64,000 nucleotides of DNA from Mytilinidion resinicola (Eukaryota; Ascomycota; Dothideomycetes; Mytilinidiales; Mytilinidiaceae): assembly GCF_010093595.1 (NCBI RefSeq), contig NW_022985453.1:1140897-1204896 (forward strand). The letters run 5' to 3'. Under the pieces are notes generated by a model. That model was not told the origin of the DNA and made no database searches. It worked only from the letters and a program-made list of their open reading frames with translations. The position numbers and the translations under genes are program-made. Shown piece after piece: positions 1-10,583 of the stretch (position 1 is the first letter of the stretch; every line of letters begins with the position of its first letter).

Positions 1-434
1 TTCGACGTTATTGAGAGCGAAGTGTCCGATTCGAATTCCATCGACGCCGTCGGCTTCTTGCGCGACTTCACTGCCTTGACGTGTCTCCACGTTCCTTTGG
101 CGATTCTCTTTGGTCCCATGCCTCCGTGCCATTGGGATACATCCGATTCGGACGATAGTCGGTCGAAAAAACGCTACGCTGTCGTGTGCGGCGGCTTGCT
201 GACGTCCTGCCCCCGGCGCTCAAATGTCTGAAAATCTTAGACGACCTGTGGGATATTCCTACCTTCGAGAGCTGGATGAAAGAGCCGCTTATAGCACTGT
301 TGAAGGCTTTCTTCGACGAGGAATTCAAGATTGCGACACCGCAGCTGAGAAAGGTTGTGTTGGATCTGCGAGATTACTGGGCGGGTCAAACAACGTATTG
401 GTGTAAGGAGGCGACTCGGGAAGAGCTGCGATAG
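1..434 (+). pseudogene. 3' end of an unknown leucine-rich/F-box-like gene, frameshifted
   Basis: The window opens inside an open frame (frame 1) that reads FLRDFTALTCLHVPLAILFG. It is continued in frame 3 by LPPALKCLKILDDLWD and ends at the TAG at 432-434. Alternating short hydrophobic repeats (LxxFTxLxxLxVP, LPPxLxxLxI) resemble the C-terminal leucine-rich part of fungal F-box-like proteins. That is family resemblance only; no F-box is in view. The frame change falls between about 159 and 230, and the A6 run near 165-170 is the likeliest slip point. No GT-AG pair explains it, so a frameshift is preferred over an intron. Start and full length lie outside the window. Confidence 0.4.
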
Positions 435-712
435 ATCCATAAAAGATACGGGGTGAAGTGCTCTACTCGCAAACGATAGATCGATGGCTATTGGTACAAC
501 GTGGGAGTTTCAGTTATTTGTAGGGGTGTCACTGGCATAGAAAATGCACGTATATTCTAGATTTGTTTTGAGATTGGGCAAAGTCGGCTTTAGCTGACTT
601 TAAAGTTTTCATTTATTTTACGCTAGAGATTTTAGAGTGAGAAGGAAGATCTAGGCGAAACTAGAAAGGTCATCGCGAGGCAAAAAATCACGACTCAGAA
701 GCAGTGGGGAAC

Positions 713-1666
713 CTAACGAGTTCCTGCATGCCGCTTGACAACGGCCTGCAAGCTGTCATCAATCTTCTTATGGAGCTTGTCAACATTCAACGCGCTCGCG
801 ATCTCCTGGAACACTTTAGGGGGCGTGTTATCCCGAGCTTCAGCGGCGACCTTCCCCCACTTTCTGAGAAAGAGGTAAGTATCCCACCCCTTGGTCTCCT
901 GCCATACGTTGCCGGTGGCCAACCTCATATCATCGAGATCTTTGGTGAACCTGTTCCACGGATCTTCTACGTCAGGAGCTACCCTCCGGTTCTCGACGCC
1001 CTCCCACGTGAGCCTATAGATCAAATCATAGGCTGACCACGCATCGTTAGCAAGATGTTCCTCAGGGCTATGCTGCCCCAGGAACTTCGTCGATTTCAGA
1101 ATCTTGGCAGACCCGAAATCTATTATCACCACATTCGGGAACCCAGGGAAATCTTGTTGACTGGGATCGAACATGACATTCCTATCAAACAGGTCGCCAT
1201 GGATGATCTCTTGGCTATGGAGGAAGGCAATCCCCTCGAACGCCTGCAGGAAGACGTGCCACACAAACTCCATCGGAAGATGCTTTCCACCGCTGGAGTA
1301 TGGTTTCACGAACCTTTCTAAAGTCCGCCCAAGGATAGGAGCGATGGCCAACCAGGGTCCGGCGGCTTCATCCAGCCCGCTTTCGTTGACAAGGGTGATG
1401 AAGCGGCTGGTGGGCGCGTCTGAGAGCGACATGATCTACTTCATTGCGGTGAGCCCGCGTTTGAGAAAGAAGCTGAAGTGTACTTTTGTCGTCTTGATGA
1501 CGCGGAGCTGTGGTTTCAGGGTCTCTATTTCTGGCCTTTGGTCAGTGGTGGATTCGAGAGCTTGCGTTGGAAGGCAGAAATGTGCATACCCGTTGCCACC
1601 TTCGCCGGCTTTCATGACGCCGATGTAGCCTTTTGGCAATAGATTTGAAGGCCGTTGGGGAACCAT
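713..1666 (-). pseudogene. Kinase-like paralogue K1, one in-frame TAG
   Basis: This is the first of five tandem same-strand copies of a protein-kinase-fold gene, with 318 codons from ATG (1666) to stop (713). Visible elements are a Gly-rich loop (AGEGGNGYAHF, residues 20-30), a VAIK-like lysine (LRVIK), the catalytic loop HGDLFDRNVMF with Asp and Asn intact, and DFG (VIIDFGSA). HGD in place of HRD is seen in aminoglycoside/choline-kinase-like and some fungal kinases. The only lesion is TAG at 1436-1438 (codon 77). It aligns without gaps to LTAMK(*)IMS against VTALKAIQA in copy K3, so it is not an intron. Substrate is unknown. All other active-site residues are intact, so loss may be recent or the stop may be read through. 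Confidence 0.75.
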
Positions 1667-1828
1667 CTCTAGGACTGGTGGGTGTATTGAAAGTCCGAAG
1701 CAACGTGGGTAAAGAGTTACACTTGGAGATTTAGTTCAAGGTGGTGTGCTCTTCTTCGGATTGGGATCTCTGATGGTCTCCCTTCACTGGGGATGGGATT
1801 TTATGCATCATCAAAGTAGTGAAACAGA

Positions 1829-1845
1829 TTATGAACAATGTTGAG
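1829..1845 (-). promoter_or_regulatory. Shared upstream box of the kinase array (K1 copy)
   Basis: The plus strand reads TATGAACAATG here, about 165 bp upstream of the K1 start. The same box (TATGWACAATG, or a close variant) occurs upstream of K2 (3216-3226), K3 (4780-4790), K4 (6602-6612) and K5 (8342-8350). K2, K3 and K4 also share a TATA-like block reading TTTATAC or CTTATAC nearer the gene. The simplest reading is that tandem duplication copied the promoter with the gene. Whether a regulator binds the box is unknown. Confidence 0.4.
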
Positions 1846-2118
1846 ATCAGTGAATATGTGTGAATAACGCTACAGGTGTAGTTATATGTACGAGAATGGT
1901 TCGTGTAAATATATGTAAACAAAGTCACGTATGTACATGGATAAACAATGAGAGGTGCTTGGGATGCGGCTTCACCAGAACGCGAATGGGTTTGGACACT
2001 GGATTTAGGAAAGAGAGAAGCCGGATCGGGCCGACTCCTTTTGCGTTTACGCTATATCAGAAGATTTATGAGAGAAGAAATCGAGGGGAGGGGAGACAGA
2101 TGAAGAAAGAATAGCAAA

Positions 2119-3081
2119 CTAGGGTTCGACTACCTGTTCAAGAGAATGCCACTCAACGGCAGCTCGCAGCTTCTGGTCCAGAGTTTTGTGGATCTCCTTT
2201 AGGTTCAGAGCTTCCTGGATCTCTTGGAGAATTTCTGGAGTCGTGCCTTTCCTGCGATTAGCTGCGATATCCCCGAATCTTTTGAGGAACTCTCGTGTAT
2301 CCCAGCCCTGTAATCTTCGAGCAAGATTACCAGATGCCCGCTTCATATCTTTGAGGCCATTGATAAAGTTAGCCCAATCAAGATCATTCTCAGGATCGAG
2401 CTTCGGCTCTTGATAACCTCGCCAGGTCAGCCTATGAACGATATCATACGCTTGCCACGCGTCGGAGGCCACCGCCTCCTTAAGCTCCTCCTCATTTCCA
2501 GTCGGAGCTTCGTAACTCCCAAAGTCAATAAGGACCACATTAGGGAAGCCCGGATAATCCTGATGAGCGGAGTCGAGCATAACACTGCCCGAACACAGAT
2601 CCCCATGAACCATTCGCGGGCTATGCAGATACGCCAACCCTTCAAACAACTGAAAAAATACATGCCACACAAACGCCTGGGGAACAGACTTGTCCTCAAT
2701 CAGGTACGGCCTCATAAATGCATCGAGGCTCTTGCCATAGATCGGAGCCATCGCATACCATGGGCCGGCCAACTCGTTGATGCCTCCTATATCAACTATC
2801 TGGACGACGCGTTTCGAAAGGGAGCCGCCTTGCGTCTGGACAGCTAGGAGTGAGTCGACCTCCCGCTTCACCGCGTCCCTTTTGCGAAAACGACGAGATG
2901 TGGCGACTTTCACGACGCAGATCTTTGAGCGTAGTTTCTTTAGGTCTGATTGATTAGTTGGTGAGGTTATGGAGCGTTTGGGGATGCAGAAGTATGCGTA
3001 CCCGTTTGTGCCTTCGCCCGCCATGTGGATGGGGAGGTAGTTTTCTGGGCAGGGCACCTCGGGGAGTTCGTAGCCCGTCAT
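2119..3081 (-). CDS. Kinase-like paralogue K2, open frame, predicted pseudokinase
   Basis: This 320-residue single-exon protein is the only copy in the array without stop or frameshift. Elements in order are the Gly-rich loop (AGEGTNGYAYF, about residues 21-31), VAIK-like lysine (ICVVK), αC-like region, catalytic loop HGDLCSGSVML and DFG (LIDFGSY). The Asn that chelates metal in active kinases (…RNVMF in K1) is Ser here, while the catalytic Asp and DFG remain. This suggests a weak or inactive kinase, kept either by chance or for a binding role. The C-terminal third (about residues 210-320) is shared by all copies and matches no domain I recognise. The start is supported by alignment with K1, and upstream lie a TATA-like block (3182-3190) and the shared box. 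Confidence 0.7.
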   Translation of the reverse strand: MTGYELPEVPCPENYLPIHMAGEGTNGYAYFCIPKRSITSPTNQSDLKKLRSKICVVKVATSRRFRKRDAVKREVDSLLAVQTQGGSLSKRVVQIVDIGGINELAGPWYAMAPIYGKSLDAFMRPYLIEDKSVPQAFVWHVFFQLFEGLAYLHSPRMVHGDLCSGSVMLDSAHQDYPGFPNVVLIDFGSYEAPTGNEEELKEAVASDAWQAYDIVHRLTWRGYQEPKLDPENDLDWANFINGLKDMKRASGNLARRLQGWDTREFLKRFGDIAANRRKGTTPEILQEIQEALNLKEIHKTLDQKLRAAVEWHSLEQVVEP

Positions 3082-3180
3082 GTCTATGCTGTGGCTGTCT
3101 GAGGTGGTTGAAGAAGCGTTGGAGATTATCTTGCCGACTTGTGTGAAGGTGTCTTGGGGTCTCCTGTTGCGGGCGCATTG

Positions 3181-3231
3181 AACTTATACATTGCGAGGTT
3201 ACGATGTGAATAATTTATGAACAATGATGAG
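3181..3231 (-). promoter_or_regulatory. Promoter region of K2: TATA-like block plus shared box
   Basis: About 100-150 bp upstream of the K2 ATG the plus strand reads AACTTATACATTGCGAG, then TTTATGAACAATGATGAGG. Near-copies of the first block lie upstream of K3 (4678-4694) and K4 (6507-6522), and the second recurs in all five copies. On the coding strand the first block contains TGTATAAGT, a plausible TATA element at a normal distance for a fungal core promoter. Confidence 0.4.
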
Positions 3232-3578
3232 GAGCTTGAGTTACGTGAACAATACCAGATATGTTCACGGTACTTTAGCGCTTGCCGCGATTTGACGCGT
3301 AGGATTTTGAGAATTCGACATTCGCAACGCATCACCGGTGAGCTTCATGCATTCGAGAAGGGTGGATTTGCGAAGATGGTGGTGAAGTAGGAGCGGAAGA
3401 GGGACATCGCAATAATCGTTACTAACTTACGAAGAAACTCAGAGCATAGGAACATGCGATTGTGAGGCTGGATATTGAGAGAAGCTGGTTCCGGCCAACT
3501 CAAGGGTTTGACTTCTTTCTAGATTGAAAACAGTCGAATGAAAGTAGCTCCCAACGAAATCGAAGTGAGAGGATCAAT

Positions 3579-4531
3579 TCAAGAAGCAACTTCTTTCTCC
3601 ATGAGGTGCCATTCGAGCGCCGCAAGAAGTCTATCATCAAGCATTTCTTCAAGATGCTGCATATGAAGGGGCCTCTGGACTTCTACAAATACATCAGGCG
3701 GGGTTTTGGCTCGGCACTCTTCAGCAACCTTTCCAAACTTCCCGAGGAAGGAGTGAGGTTCCCACCACTTTGTTTCCCATCTGGGGTTACCGCTGGCTCG
3801 CATCTTATCAGCGACTCCGGCGACGAAATCGACCCACTCACTATCTGTCTTGACAGAAAGGTCAGGTTTGTTATGCCGTGGTAATGTGAGTCTCTAGAGC
3901 ACATCGTAAGCTCCCCGGGCATCGCTGGACGCAAACGTTTCAAGCTGGACCTTATATACTCTTGGTGGCGCATTCCTGAAGTCAATAAGTAGGACGTTCG
4001 GGAATCCAGGGAAGTCTTGCCGCGAATAGTCTAGCATTATGTTACCAGAGAAGATGTCATTGTGAAAGATTGGCGGATTTTGGCGGTGGAGATACGCGAG
4101 GCCCTCGAAGAGCTAAAGGAATATGTGGAATACGAATTCCCTAGGGATGAATCGTTCCTCCTGGGTGTAGGGCTGAACAAATTCATCCAAGTTTAGTCCA
4201 AGAACTGGGGCCATGGCATACCACGGCCCTGCGGTCTCGCCAACTTCCCCTTCGTCTACAAGGCCAGCGAAGCGCCTTTCAAGAGGGCCCTTCGAAGCCT
4301 GTATTGCTTTCAGCGCGGTTACTTCGTTGACAAGTGATTGTCTTGGGCGCGAAGTTGCGACCTTCACAACGCAAAGTTGGAACTTCAATCCCCCGAGTTC
4401 AACGTCATTTGCTGCTTCAAGAGCCGACTCAAGAGCCTGAGTAGGAAGGGAAAAGACGGCGTACCCGTTACAGCCTCGTGGATGGCAAGGTAGCCCTTTG
4501 GCAATAATGGCATTTCTGATCGTATGTCCAT
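3579..4531 (-). pseudogene. Kinase-like paralogue K3, frameshift and two TAG stops
   Basis: This copy is collinear with K1 and K2 but clearly dead. The ATG at 4531 (MDIRSEMPLLPK) aligns residue for residue with the K1 start. The frame is lost in the Gly-rich loop near 4478-4484 by a small deletion and resumes as NGYAVFSLPTQALES in another frame. TAG at 4113-4115 replaces the Gln of FLQLFEG. A second TAG lies at 3894-3896, where K2 has His and K1 has Tyr. The catalytic loop reads HNDIFSGNIML (Gly changed to Asn) and the DFG motif reads DFR. The Gly changes and the first stop are C-to-T or G-to-A transitions, as RIP would make. The C-terminal third (3579-3803) stays open. Confidence 0.7.
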
Positions 4532-5263
4532 CTTTGGGTGCGCACTAGTGCTCGGTGTTGTGTTTGGTCTCGCGTTCGTAAGAGCGGCAATACGCTGAAT
4601 CTTGAAAGGCGGTTTCACGGCGCGTTGCGTAGATTTACGGAGGTGGGGTTGTGGCCCATCCCCTTCGCTGGAGCGTAGAACTTATACACAGTGAAATGAT
4701 ACTGAACGATGTGTGTAAAATGATAGATACTGGACACCGACAGACAGTTCTTCAATAGCAAAGCGTTGATTTGGTGTGTATGTACAATGGCGAAAAGAGC
4801 TTACATGGTTGATGACGGTATGTTGGGGATTGAGAAGAAGAGCGTGTCCCCTTGACCGGAGAGCATGGACGGAGACCGATTGAGCCAACATCTGTTCCAG
4901 GATTGCAATGTATTGAGACCAGTTCAAAGGCGGTGGTGGCGGGTGTCTTGCGTGAAACGATGGTTTGCGAGGCGAGTTCTAAAACGGCTTCGAAATGCCG
5001 CAACTGGAATTACACGTTGGCAGCTGTGTTAAACAAAAACAGTGCGAAACATACGCTTTGCGAAGATAACACAGAATACGGACACAGGCAAATATGATAG
5101 AGTATGAAGTCTATTGATACTAAAGATTGCGTCTGAGTATTGGACTAAGTGAACAGGGCACTTACCTCGAACATTCGTATCTAGAAGCCGGGCGGAGAAG
5201 GAATTTAGAGCGATTCAACCTCCCGTGTCGAATTGCTGCGGGAGTGCAAGCCTTCGTGGAGGA
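4532..5263. other. Intergenic, no gene seen
   Basis: This is the K3 upstream region (TATA-like block at 4678-4694, shared box at 4780-4790) followed by the downstream flank of K4. Small open frames on both strands show no motif or similarity to neighbouring proteins. Confidence 0.4.
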
Positions 5264-6404
5264 CTATGATGAGGGGAAGTATCCGCAGAACGCTGGTGGC
5301 TCTATCAGCGAGCCTGAGGAGTCTGAGGCTGAGGAGTCTGAGGCGGAGGAGTCGGGAGCGGAGGAGTCAGAAGCGGACGAGGCTGAGTATAAGGAGGCTG
5401 AGAAGGCGGTGTTGGAAATATTATCAAGAACCGCTTGAAGTCTGTTGTCGATATCTTCTGTGAAGCCATTTAGAACGCTCTCAACCTTCTCAAAGACTGC
5501 AGGCCGCGTTTGTTTCCGGCGCTAGGTTGCAAACCTGCCGAATCTCTGGAGGAACATTTCGAGCTTCCAATTCTTGACGCGCGAAGAATAATTACCTCGC
5601 ACACGACTGAGGTCATCCATCTTGTTTTTGATGGCATTGGTAAACTCACTCCACCTATGATCTTTCGGGCGCGGCATCATGGGGTTATGGCTGTTTACGT
5701 TGTTGGTCATGTCATATATGACATAGTAGGCAAACCATGCATCCTTCATAACGCGGTCGTAGAAACCCACAGGATTAGACTTGTCGACAACGTGCGACTT
5801 TCCGAAATCGATGATGACGATATTAGGGAATCCAGGGAAATCTTGTTTCGACGGATCAAGCATGATGTTATCCGGGTGCATATCCCCATGGAGAATTTGC
5901 TTGCGGGTTAGGAAAGCTGTGGCTTCAAATAAATGAAGGAAAATGTGTAGTTAACACGAGTTCTTTAAGGATGTAGTAGTGTTTTCTAAGACACGCAGTC
6001 TTAAACTTCGCAATACTGGGACCGCATACAGCAGTCATTGCGTACCACGGTTCAGCAGTAGCATCGTGCAGCTCACTGCTATATAGGAGTCTGATGACTC
6101 GATTTCGAACAGGTCCTCCTTCCAAGGCTTGAATGGCTTTCAGGGCCGTCACCTCTTTCTTGATGTCCTCCCTGTCATCGACGTTCTGCCTCACGGTGAC
6201 AATCTGCTTGACGACGCGTAGTCGTGCCTTGAAGTTGGATAGGTTCACAAGGCTTCCCTACTGGCTATTTCACGCAGATCATTCCGGGGGCAAGGCAAAG
6301 TAGGTGCATCCGTATGCACCGCTTCCCGCTTTCGATATATCTTCATACTCAATCCTGGCTGTTGACCCGGGCGTGTTTGAAGAAGGGTTGTGCTGGTCTT
6401 GAAT
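5264..6404 (-). pseudogene. Kinase-like paralogue K4, multiple stops and lost start, Ser/Asp-repeat tail
   Basis: Closest to K5. The N-terminus aligns with K5 but the start codon position reads ATT (6402-6404), and no new in-frame ATG replaces it neatly. In frame with the kinase are TGA at 6279-6281, TGA at 6270-6272 and TAG at 6258-6260; the 27-codon stretch around them aligns with K5 without gaps, so these are mutations and not an intron. A frameshift lies near 5945-5955, between the αC region and the catalytic loop. HGDMHPDNIML and IIDFGK are intact. TAG at 5522-5524 replaces the Gln of FATQRR in K5. Beyond it the frame runs on to 5264 through a tail rich in SSASD repeats, absent from K1-K3. 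Confidence 0.65.
5316..5390. repeat. 15-bp minisatellite, five units, inside the K4 tail
   Basis: There are five 15-bp units of the type GAGGAGTCTGAGGCG (plus strand), the last two diverged. On the minus strand, in frame with K4, they encode repeated Ser-Ser-Ala-Ser-Asp. On the plus strand they give an acidic Glu/Ser run that looks gene-like but is the antisense shadow. Confidence 0.75.
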
Positions 6405-7011
6405 CTTCAGATAGTATATCTGTGTTTGATCCGAGTGTTTGATATGAATGTAGAAATGAAAGTTCGACGGGGGCGTTTCTGACCTTGTCCCGGAGCTCGA
6501 GCGTATCATTTATACATCGTGAGATAATGATTAATAGTATCTCTACAATGAAGGATCTAAACAATCATGAAAGTGTGGAAATATTTTAATTGGCAAATAC
6601 TTATGTACAATGGTGAGAAGAACTCGGGAAGTGTCCACGGGGATACAGGAGAGAAATAATGCTTACTCCACAGGTTGGAGTCTGTCGTCGGACATTGATT
6701 GAGCTTTTGTTCCTTTTGGAGTGTACTATGCTAGAACCGATGCCAAGACGGTGGAAACGGAGGTCTCTCGTGCAATAGTCAGATACAAAACGAGTTTGAT
6801 ACGGTCTTGAACTTACATAGACATTGAGCATTTCAGATTGGCAAGGACATTGGACGAGTAGCAACTATGATCCGGCTCAATGACGAAGAAGGTATGAAGG
6901 TATTTTGATATCGGTGAACGTTTTGTACATTGGCTACACTAGAACAGATGCTGCACTCGTTAGTGTGTTCGTATGCTCCTAAGAAGTCAATCGAAATAAA
7001 GAAGAAGAAAC
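6405..7011. other. Intergenic, K4 promoter side, no gene seen
   Basis: It contains the TATA-like block (6507-6522) and shared box (6602-6612) of K4, then about 400 bp with no supported gene before the end of K5. Confidence 0.4.
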
Positions 7012-8103
7012 CTACGCTGCGTCATCATTCTCGTTGAAGGAGAGTTTTTCAACAGCAGCTTAGAGCTTGTCGTCAAATTCCTTCGTGAAGTCATTCATAA
7101 CGCTCTTAATGTCCTCAAACATGTCGCGGGGGGCATTTCTCTTCGCCGTTGGGTTGCGAATTCGCCGAACATGCTGAGGAAGTCTTCAAGCTGCCAGTTC
7201 GTAGAGCAGCATGGCCAGGCGCCGAAGCTTGCCACGGTCTCACTGAAGGAGATGCTCGTCTGAGAAGCCGATGGAGAGACGGATGCGGGACTCGCGGAAG
7301 GGATCATTGGTAGCTCTGGCGATTGGAGAAGCACGGAAGATCTCAGTGCCGGGTACGGAGAGAGTGCACCGTCATCTGGAGGGTCATCTGGAGGAGCGAG
7401 CTCGTTCGCCATACTTTCAATGGCAATGCAAAACTCATTCCACTCCGGTCCGTGCTGACGGACGATTCAGGCTCGTAATTGCCTGCCTCGATGAGTTCAA
7501 GAATCGCGAGGTAGGTACGCGAAGCATCTTGAAGGACAACATTCAGGATTTGTGTCTCCGAATAGTACTTGCCAGCAATAGCGCACATTCCAAAATCGAT
7601 GAGGCCTATGTCCGGGAGTCCAGGAAAGTCTTGCCGAGACGGATTGAGCATAACGTTGCCCAAGTGTATGTCGCCATGCAAGATGTGGTGGTAGTTCAAG
7701 AATGCTATGGCCTCGAACAATTGAAGGAATACATGTAGCCACACTTTTCTAGACATCCAACCCATGCGAAATCTTGTAAGTCTGGACCGAATATGGCGCC
7801 CATTGCGTACGAAGGTGTATTGGTAGCGTCGTGAAGCTCGCTTGAGTCCAAAGCCGTCACCTCGCGCTCGATTTCCCACTTGCTATCCGCATCCTGCTTC
7901 AACAACCGCTTGACGACGCATAGCTGTGCCTTGACTTCAGAGAGGCTTACAAACACTGCCCCGTTAGTTATTTCTTTGAAGTAGTTTTGGGGCAATGAAA
8001 AGTGCGTACACCCATAGATCCCCTCGCCGGCTTTGAGTACGTCCTCGTACTTCATTGTGGCCTTTGGCTCAGGAATATTAGCAGAGTTTGTTTGATCTGG
8101 CAT
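7012..8103 (-). pseudogene. Kinase-like paralogue K5, at least three frameshifts and a TAA
   Basis: The start MPDQTNSANIPEPK (8103) is followed by a Gly-rich loop (AGEGIYGCTHF) and VVK lysine. Relative to K4 a block after EREVTALD is missing in phase (about 20 codons). Frame is then lost near 7760 and resumes at VWLHVFLQLFEAIAFL with HGDIHLGNVML and LIDFGM. It is lost again near 7445, just after the W(N/S)EF region, and near 7130 in a C/G run. The C-terminus KSVMNDFTKEFDDKL is cut by TAA at 7060-7062, and the frame closes at 7012. A Ser/Pro-rich insert of roughly 40 codons (about 7215-7390) is unique to this copy. The gene is non-functional. Confidence 0.65.
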
Positions 8104-9076
8104 TTCGAGAGTGGGTCTTGGTGTTTGATTTGAGCCATCTGGGTGTAGAAAATGGTTGTTTTGGAGATCAGCTCTCCGAGATGGGCTGTTGAATATGTAT
8201 GTTTTGCAAGTGATGTTGTACGGTCACAATGCGAATTCTGCACATTTAGGAGGGAATGGCACAATCTGAAAATTGCGGGGAAAGTACAAAACGTAAAATG
8301 CACAATATTTAGTATAGTATAGGAATGTAAGCAGTGAATGTTTTTGAACAATGGCACGAAAAGTCCAAGTTCTCTTTGCTGGAGATGTCAGCTGGTGTTT
8401 TTCAGCGGCCGTTAGATCAAATCTTTTCCTCCGCCTCCAGAGTCACGGTCCTATGGACGCCGTGTTTCCTTTAGGGTAGTGAGAGGATGTCAATTGGAGC
8501 CAACTGTGATAGCTGTGATAGCTTGAAGTTGGTACCGTGGTTGTGTTGGTTACTATTGAGTTGGCATATATTCGGAAATATAGGAAGTGAGCATTGAGGT
8601 AAAGAGCATGTACAGCGTATGAGTGATTTGCTCCATAGTAGGTAGCTTTGGACTTGGGAATCGAATACACATGAGAAATGGCACGGACTAAGTGGGATGC
8701 GGAATTTTGAAATTGAACGGAGCGGGCCTTTCCACGACGTCCTCGTGCATTTAAGTTAGATTTTGAGATGAGTAGCGATACACCCTATTTGAGAAGTCAT
8801 GTGATGGCAAGACGCTTCGGAGCGTAAGACAATGAAGTCGAGGTGAGAGGCAAGGTGAGAGGTGAACGGGGTGGGCGGATACGTTGCTGGTAACGGCTAG
8901 GCGGATATTCACATTTCAGCAGGGATATGCGACGGCCAGCCGAGTTTCTGCGCTTGTCCTGGCGACATTCACCATTGAGTCAGCATATACGAAAGCACGC
9001 TCCGCAGAGATCGCGAAATGCCTCGCTCGAGAATCCTCGACTTTGCTGGGGTTCCTCACCCGCACCATCCTCAACC
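8104..9076. other. Intergenic between kinase array and dehydratase gene
   Basis: It holds the shared kinase upstream box (8342-8350). The rest would contain the promoter of the plus-strand dehydratase gene. Open frames in both directions are short and featureless. Confidence 0.4.
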
Positions 9077-10583
9077 ATGCCGGACCGGTCTACGCGATCC
9101 ATTAGTCCTGTCGAGCACTATGGTGGGGGTATGAAACGTAACTTTGCGACTACATCCTTCTCACGGCATATGCTAAGCTCAAGCGCAGGCCGGAGAGACT
9201 CGACCCTTCTCAATCCCAAATCCTACGTTGCGCCTGAAGTATGGACGCAAGCACCCTTGTTGACAGGCACCACCAAGTTCGAGCCTTTGCCGAACATTAA
9301 GAATATCATGGTCACTGGTGGCGCAGGCTTCATGTACGCCCCCTCTGCCTCAGAGTCCATTGCGCAGTGAAACGCTGCCCGCACCACACAAGAGCACAGG
9401 CTGATCTTCCTGTCCACCTAGAGCATGCTGGTTCGTCCGCCACCTGACCCTGACGTACCCCGAGTACAACGTCGTATCGTTCGACAAGCTAGACTACTGC
9501 GCAACCCTCAACAACACCCGCGTTCTGGACAATCACCCAAATTTTGCTTTCGAGCAGGGCGACATCACCTCAGACGCAGATGTGAAGAAGTGCCTACGGA
9601 AACACAAGATCGACACTATTTTTCACTTCGCTGCCCAATCACACGTCGATCTCAGTTTCGGGAACTCGTACCAGTTTACCAACACAAATGTTTATGGGAC
9701 GCACGTGCTGCTGGAGAGGGCGAGGGCGCATGGAGTGAAGAGGTTCATTCACATTTCGACTGATGAGGTTTATGGGGACGTGGCGGACGACGCGGACGAT
9801 TTGAGCGAGACGAGCTTGCTTGCGCCTACGAATCCGTATTCAGCGAGCAAGGCGGCGGCGGAGATGATGGTCAATGCATATCGGAAGAGCTTCAAGTTGC
9901 CAGTCATTACAGTGCGAGCGAATAACGTGTATGGGCCACATCAGTTTCCAGAGAGTGAGTACTACATGCTAGTCCTCGCACTACTCACTCTAACAATCCC
10001 AGAAATCATACCCAAGTTCATAATGTTGCTTCATCGGGGGAGCAAGCTACTTGTTCATGGCGACGGCTCACCAACGCGACGATACCTGTACGCTGGGGAC
10101 ATTGTAGACGCCTTGGACACGATTTTTCATAAGGGTGTAATTGGTCAGATTTACAACATTGCGTCCAAAGATGAAGTTTCGAACACCGAAATATGTCACA
10201 AGCTACTAGACATCTTCGGTTTGCCACACAGCACGCCTGAAGAGTTCGGAAAATGGGTCGAGCACACCGAAGACCGGCCGTTCAACGACCACCGGTATGC
10301 CACCGACGGTGCAAAGCTGGCGCTGTTGGGATGGTATCCTAAGACGGACTTTGATGACGGATTGAAAATGACTGTAGACTGGTATCGACGTTTCGGCGAA
10401 CAGTGGTGGGGAGACATCAGCCGAATCCTGACTCCATTTCCGGTCATTGAGGGAAATGAAGTCTGGACAAGAGAAGAACATGACGCGCTGCCCTCAGATG
10501 GGGAGCTAGGACCAGAGGAGAAGCGAATAGCGTGGACGAAGAAGGCACTGCATAACCTCCAAGCTTCTAGCGGTACGCTTTAG
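9077..10583 (+). CDS. NDP-glucose 4,6-dehydratase (RmlB-type extended SDR)
   Basis: Three exons (9077-9333, 9422-9954, 10003-10583) give 456 residues; the second intron is only 48 bp and stays open in frame. Rossmann motif TGGAGFI spans exons 1-2. VVSFDKLDYC follows, where RmlB-like enzymes read the nucleotide-sugar. Then come HFAAQSHVDLSF, ISTDEVYGD with the Asp-Glu dehydration pair, and PYSASKAAAE with the YxxxK catalytic pair. The family turns dTDP- or UDP-glucose into the 4-keto-6-deoxy sugar. In fungi that make UDP-rhamnose the UDP form is used, and this is the likely role here. An N-terminal extension of about 75 residues, rich in Ser and Arg, precedes the domain; it could be a mis-chosen start or a targeting region. 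No partner epimerase/reductase gene is nearby. Confidence 0.85.

Noticed and set aside
5127..5438. Plus-strand frame with an acidic Glu/Ser-rich repeat
   Set aside because: It is antisense to the K4 tail, whose frame aligns with the kinase family; the acidic run is the complement of the Ser/Asp minisatellite.
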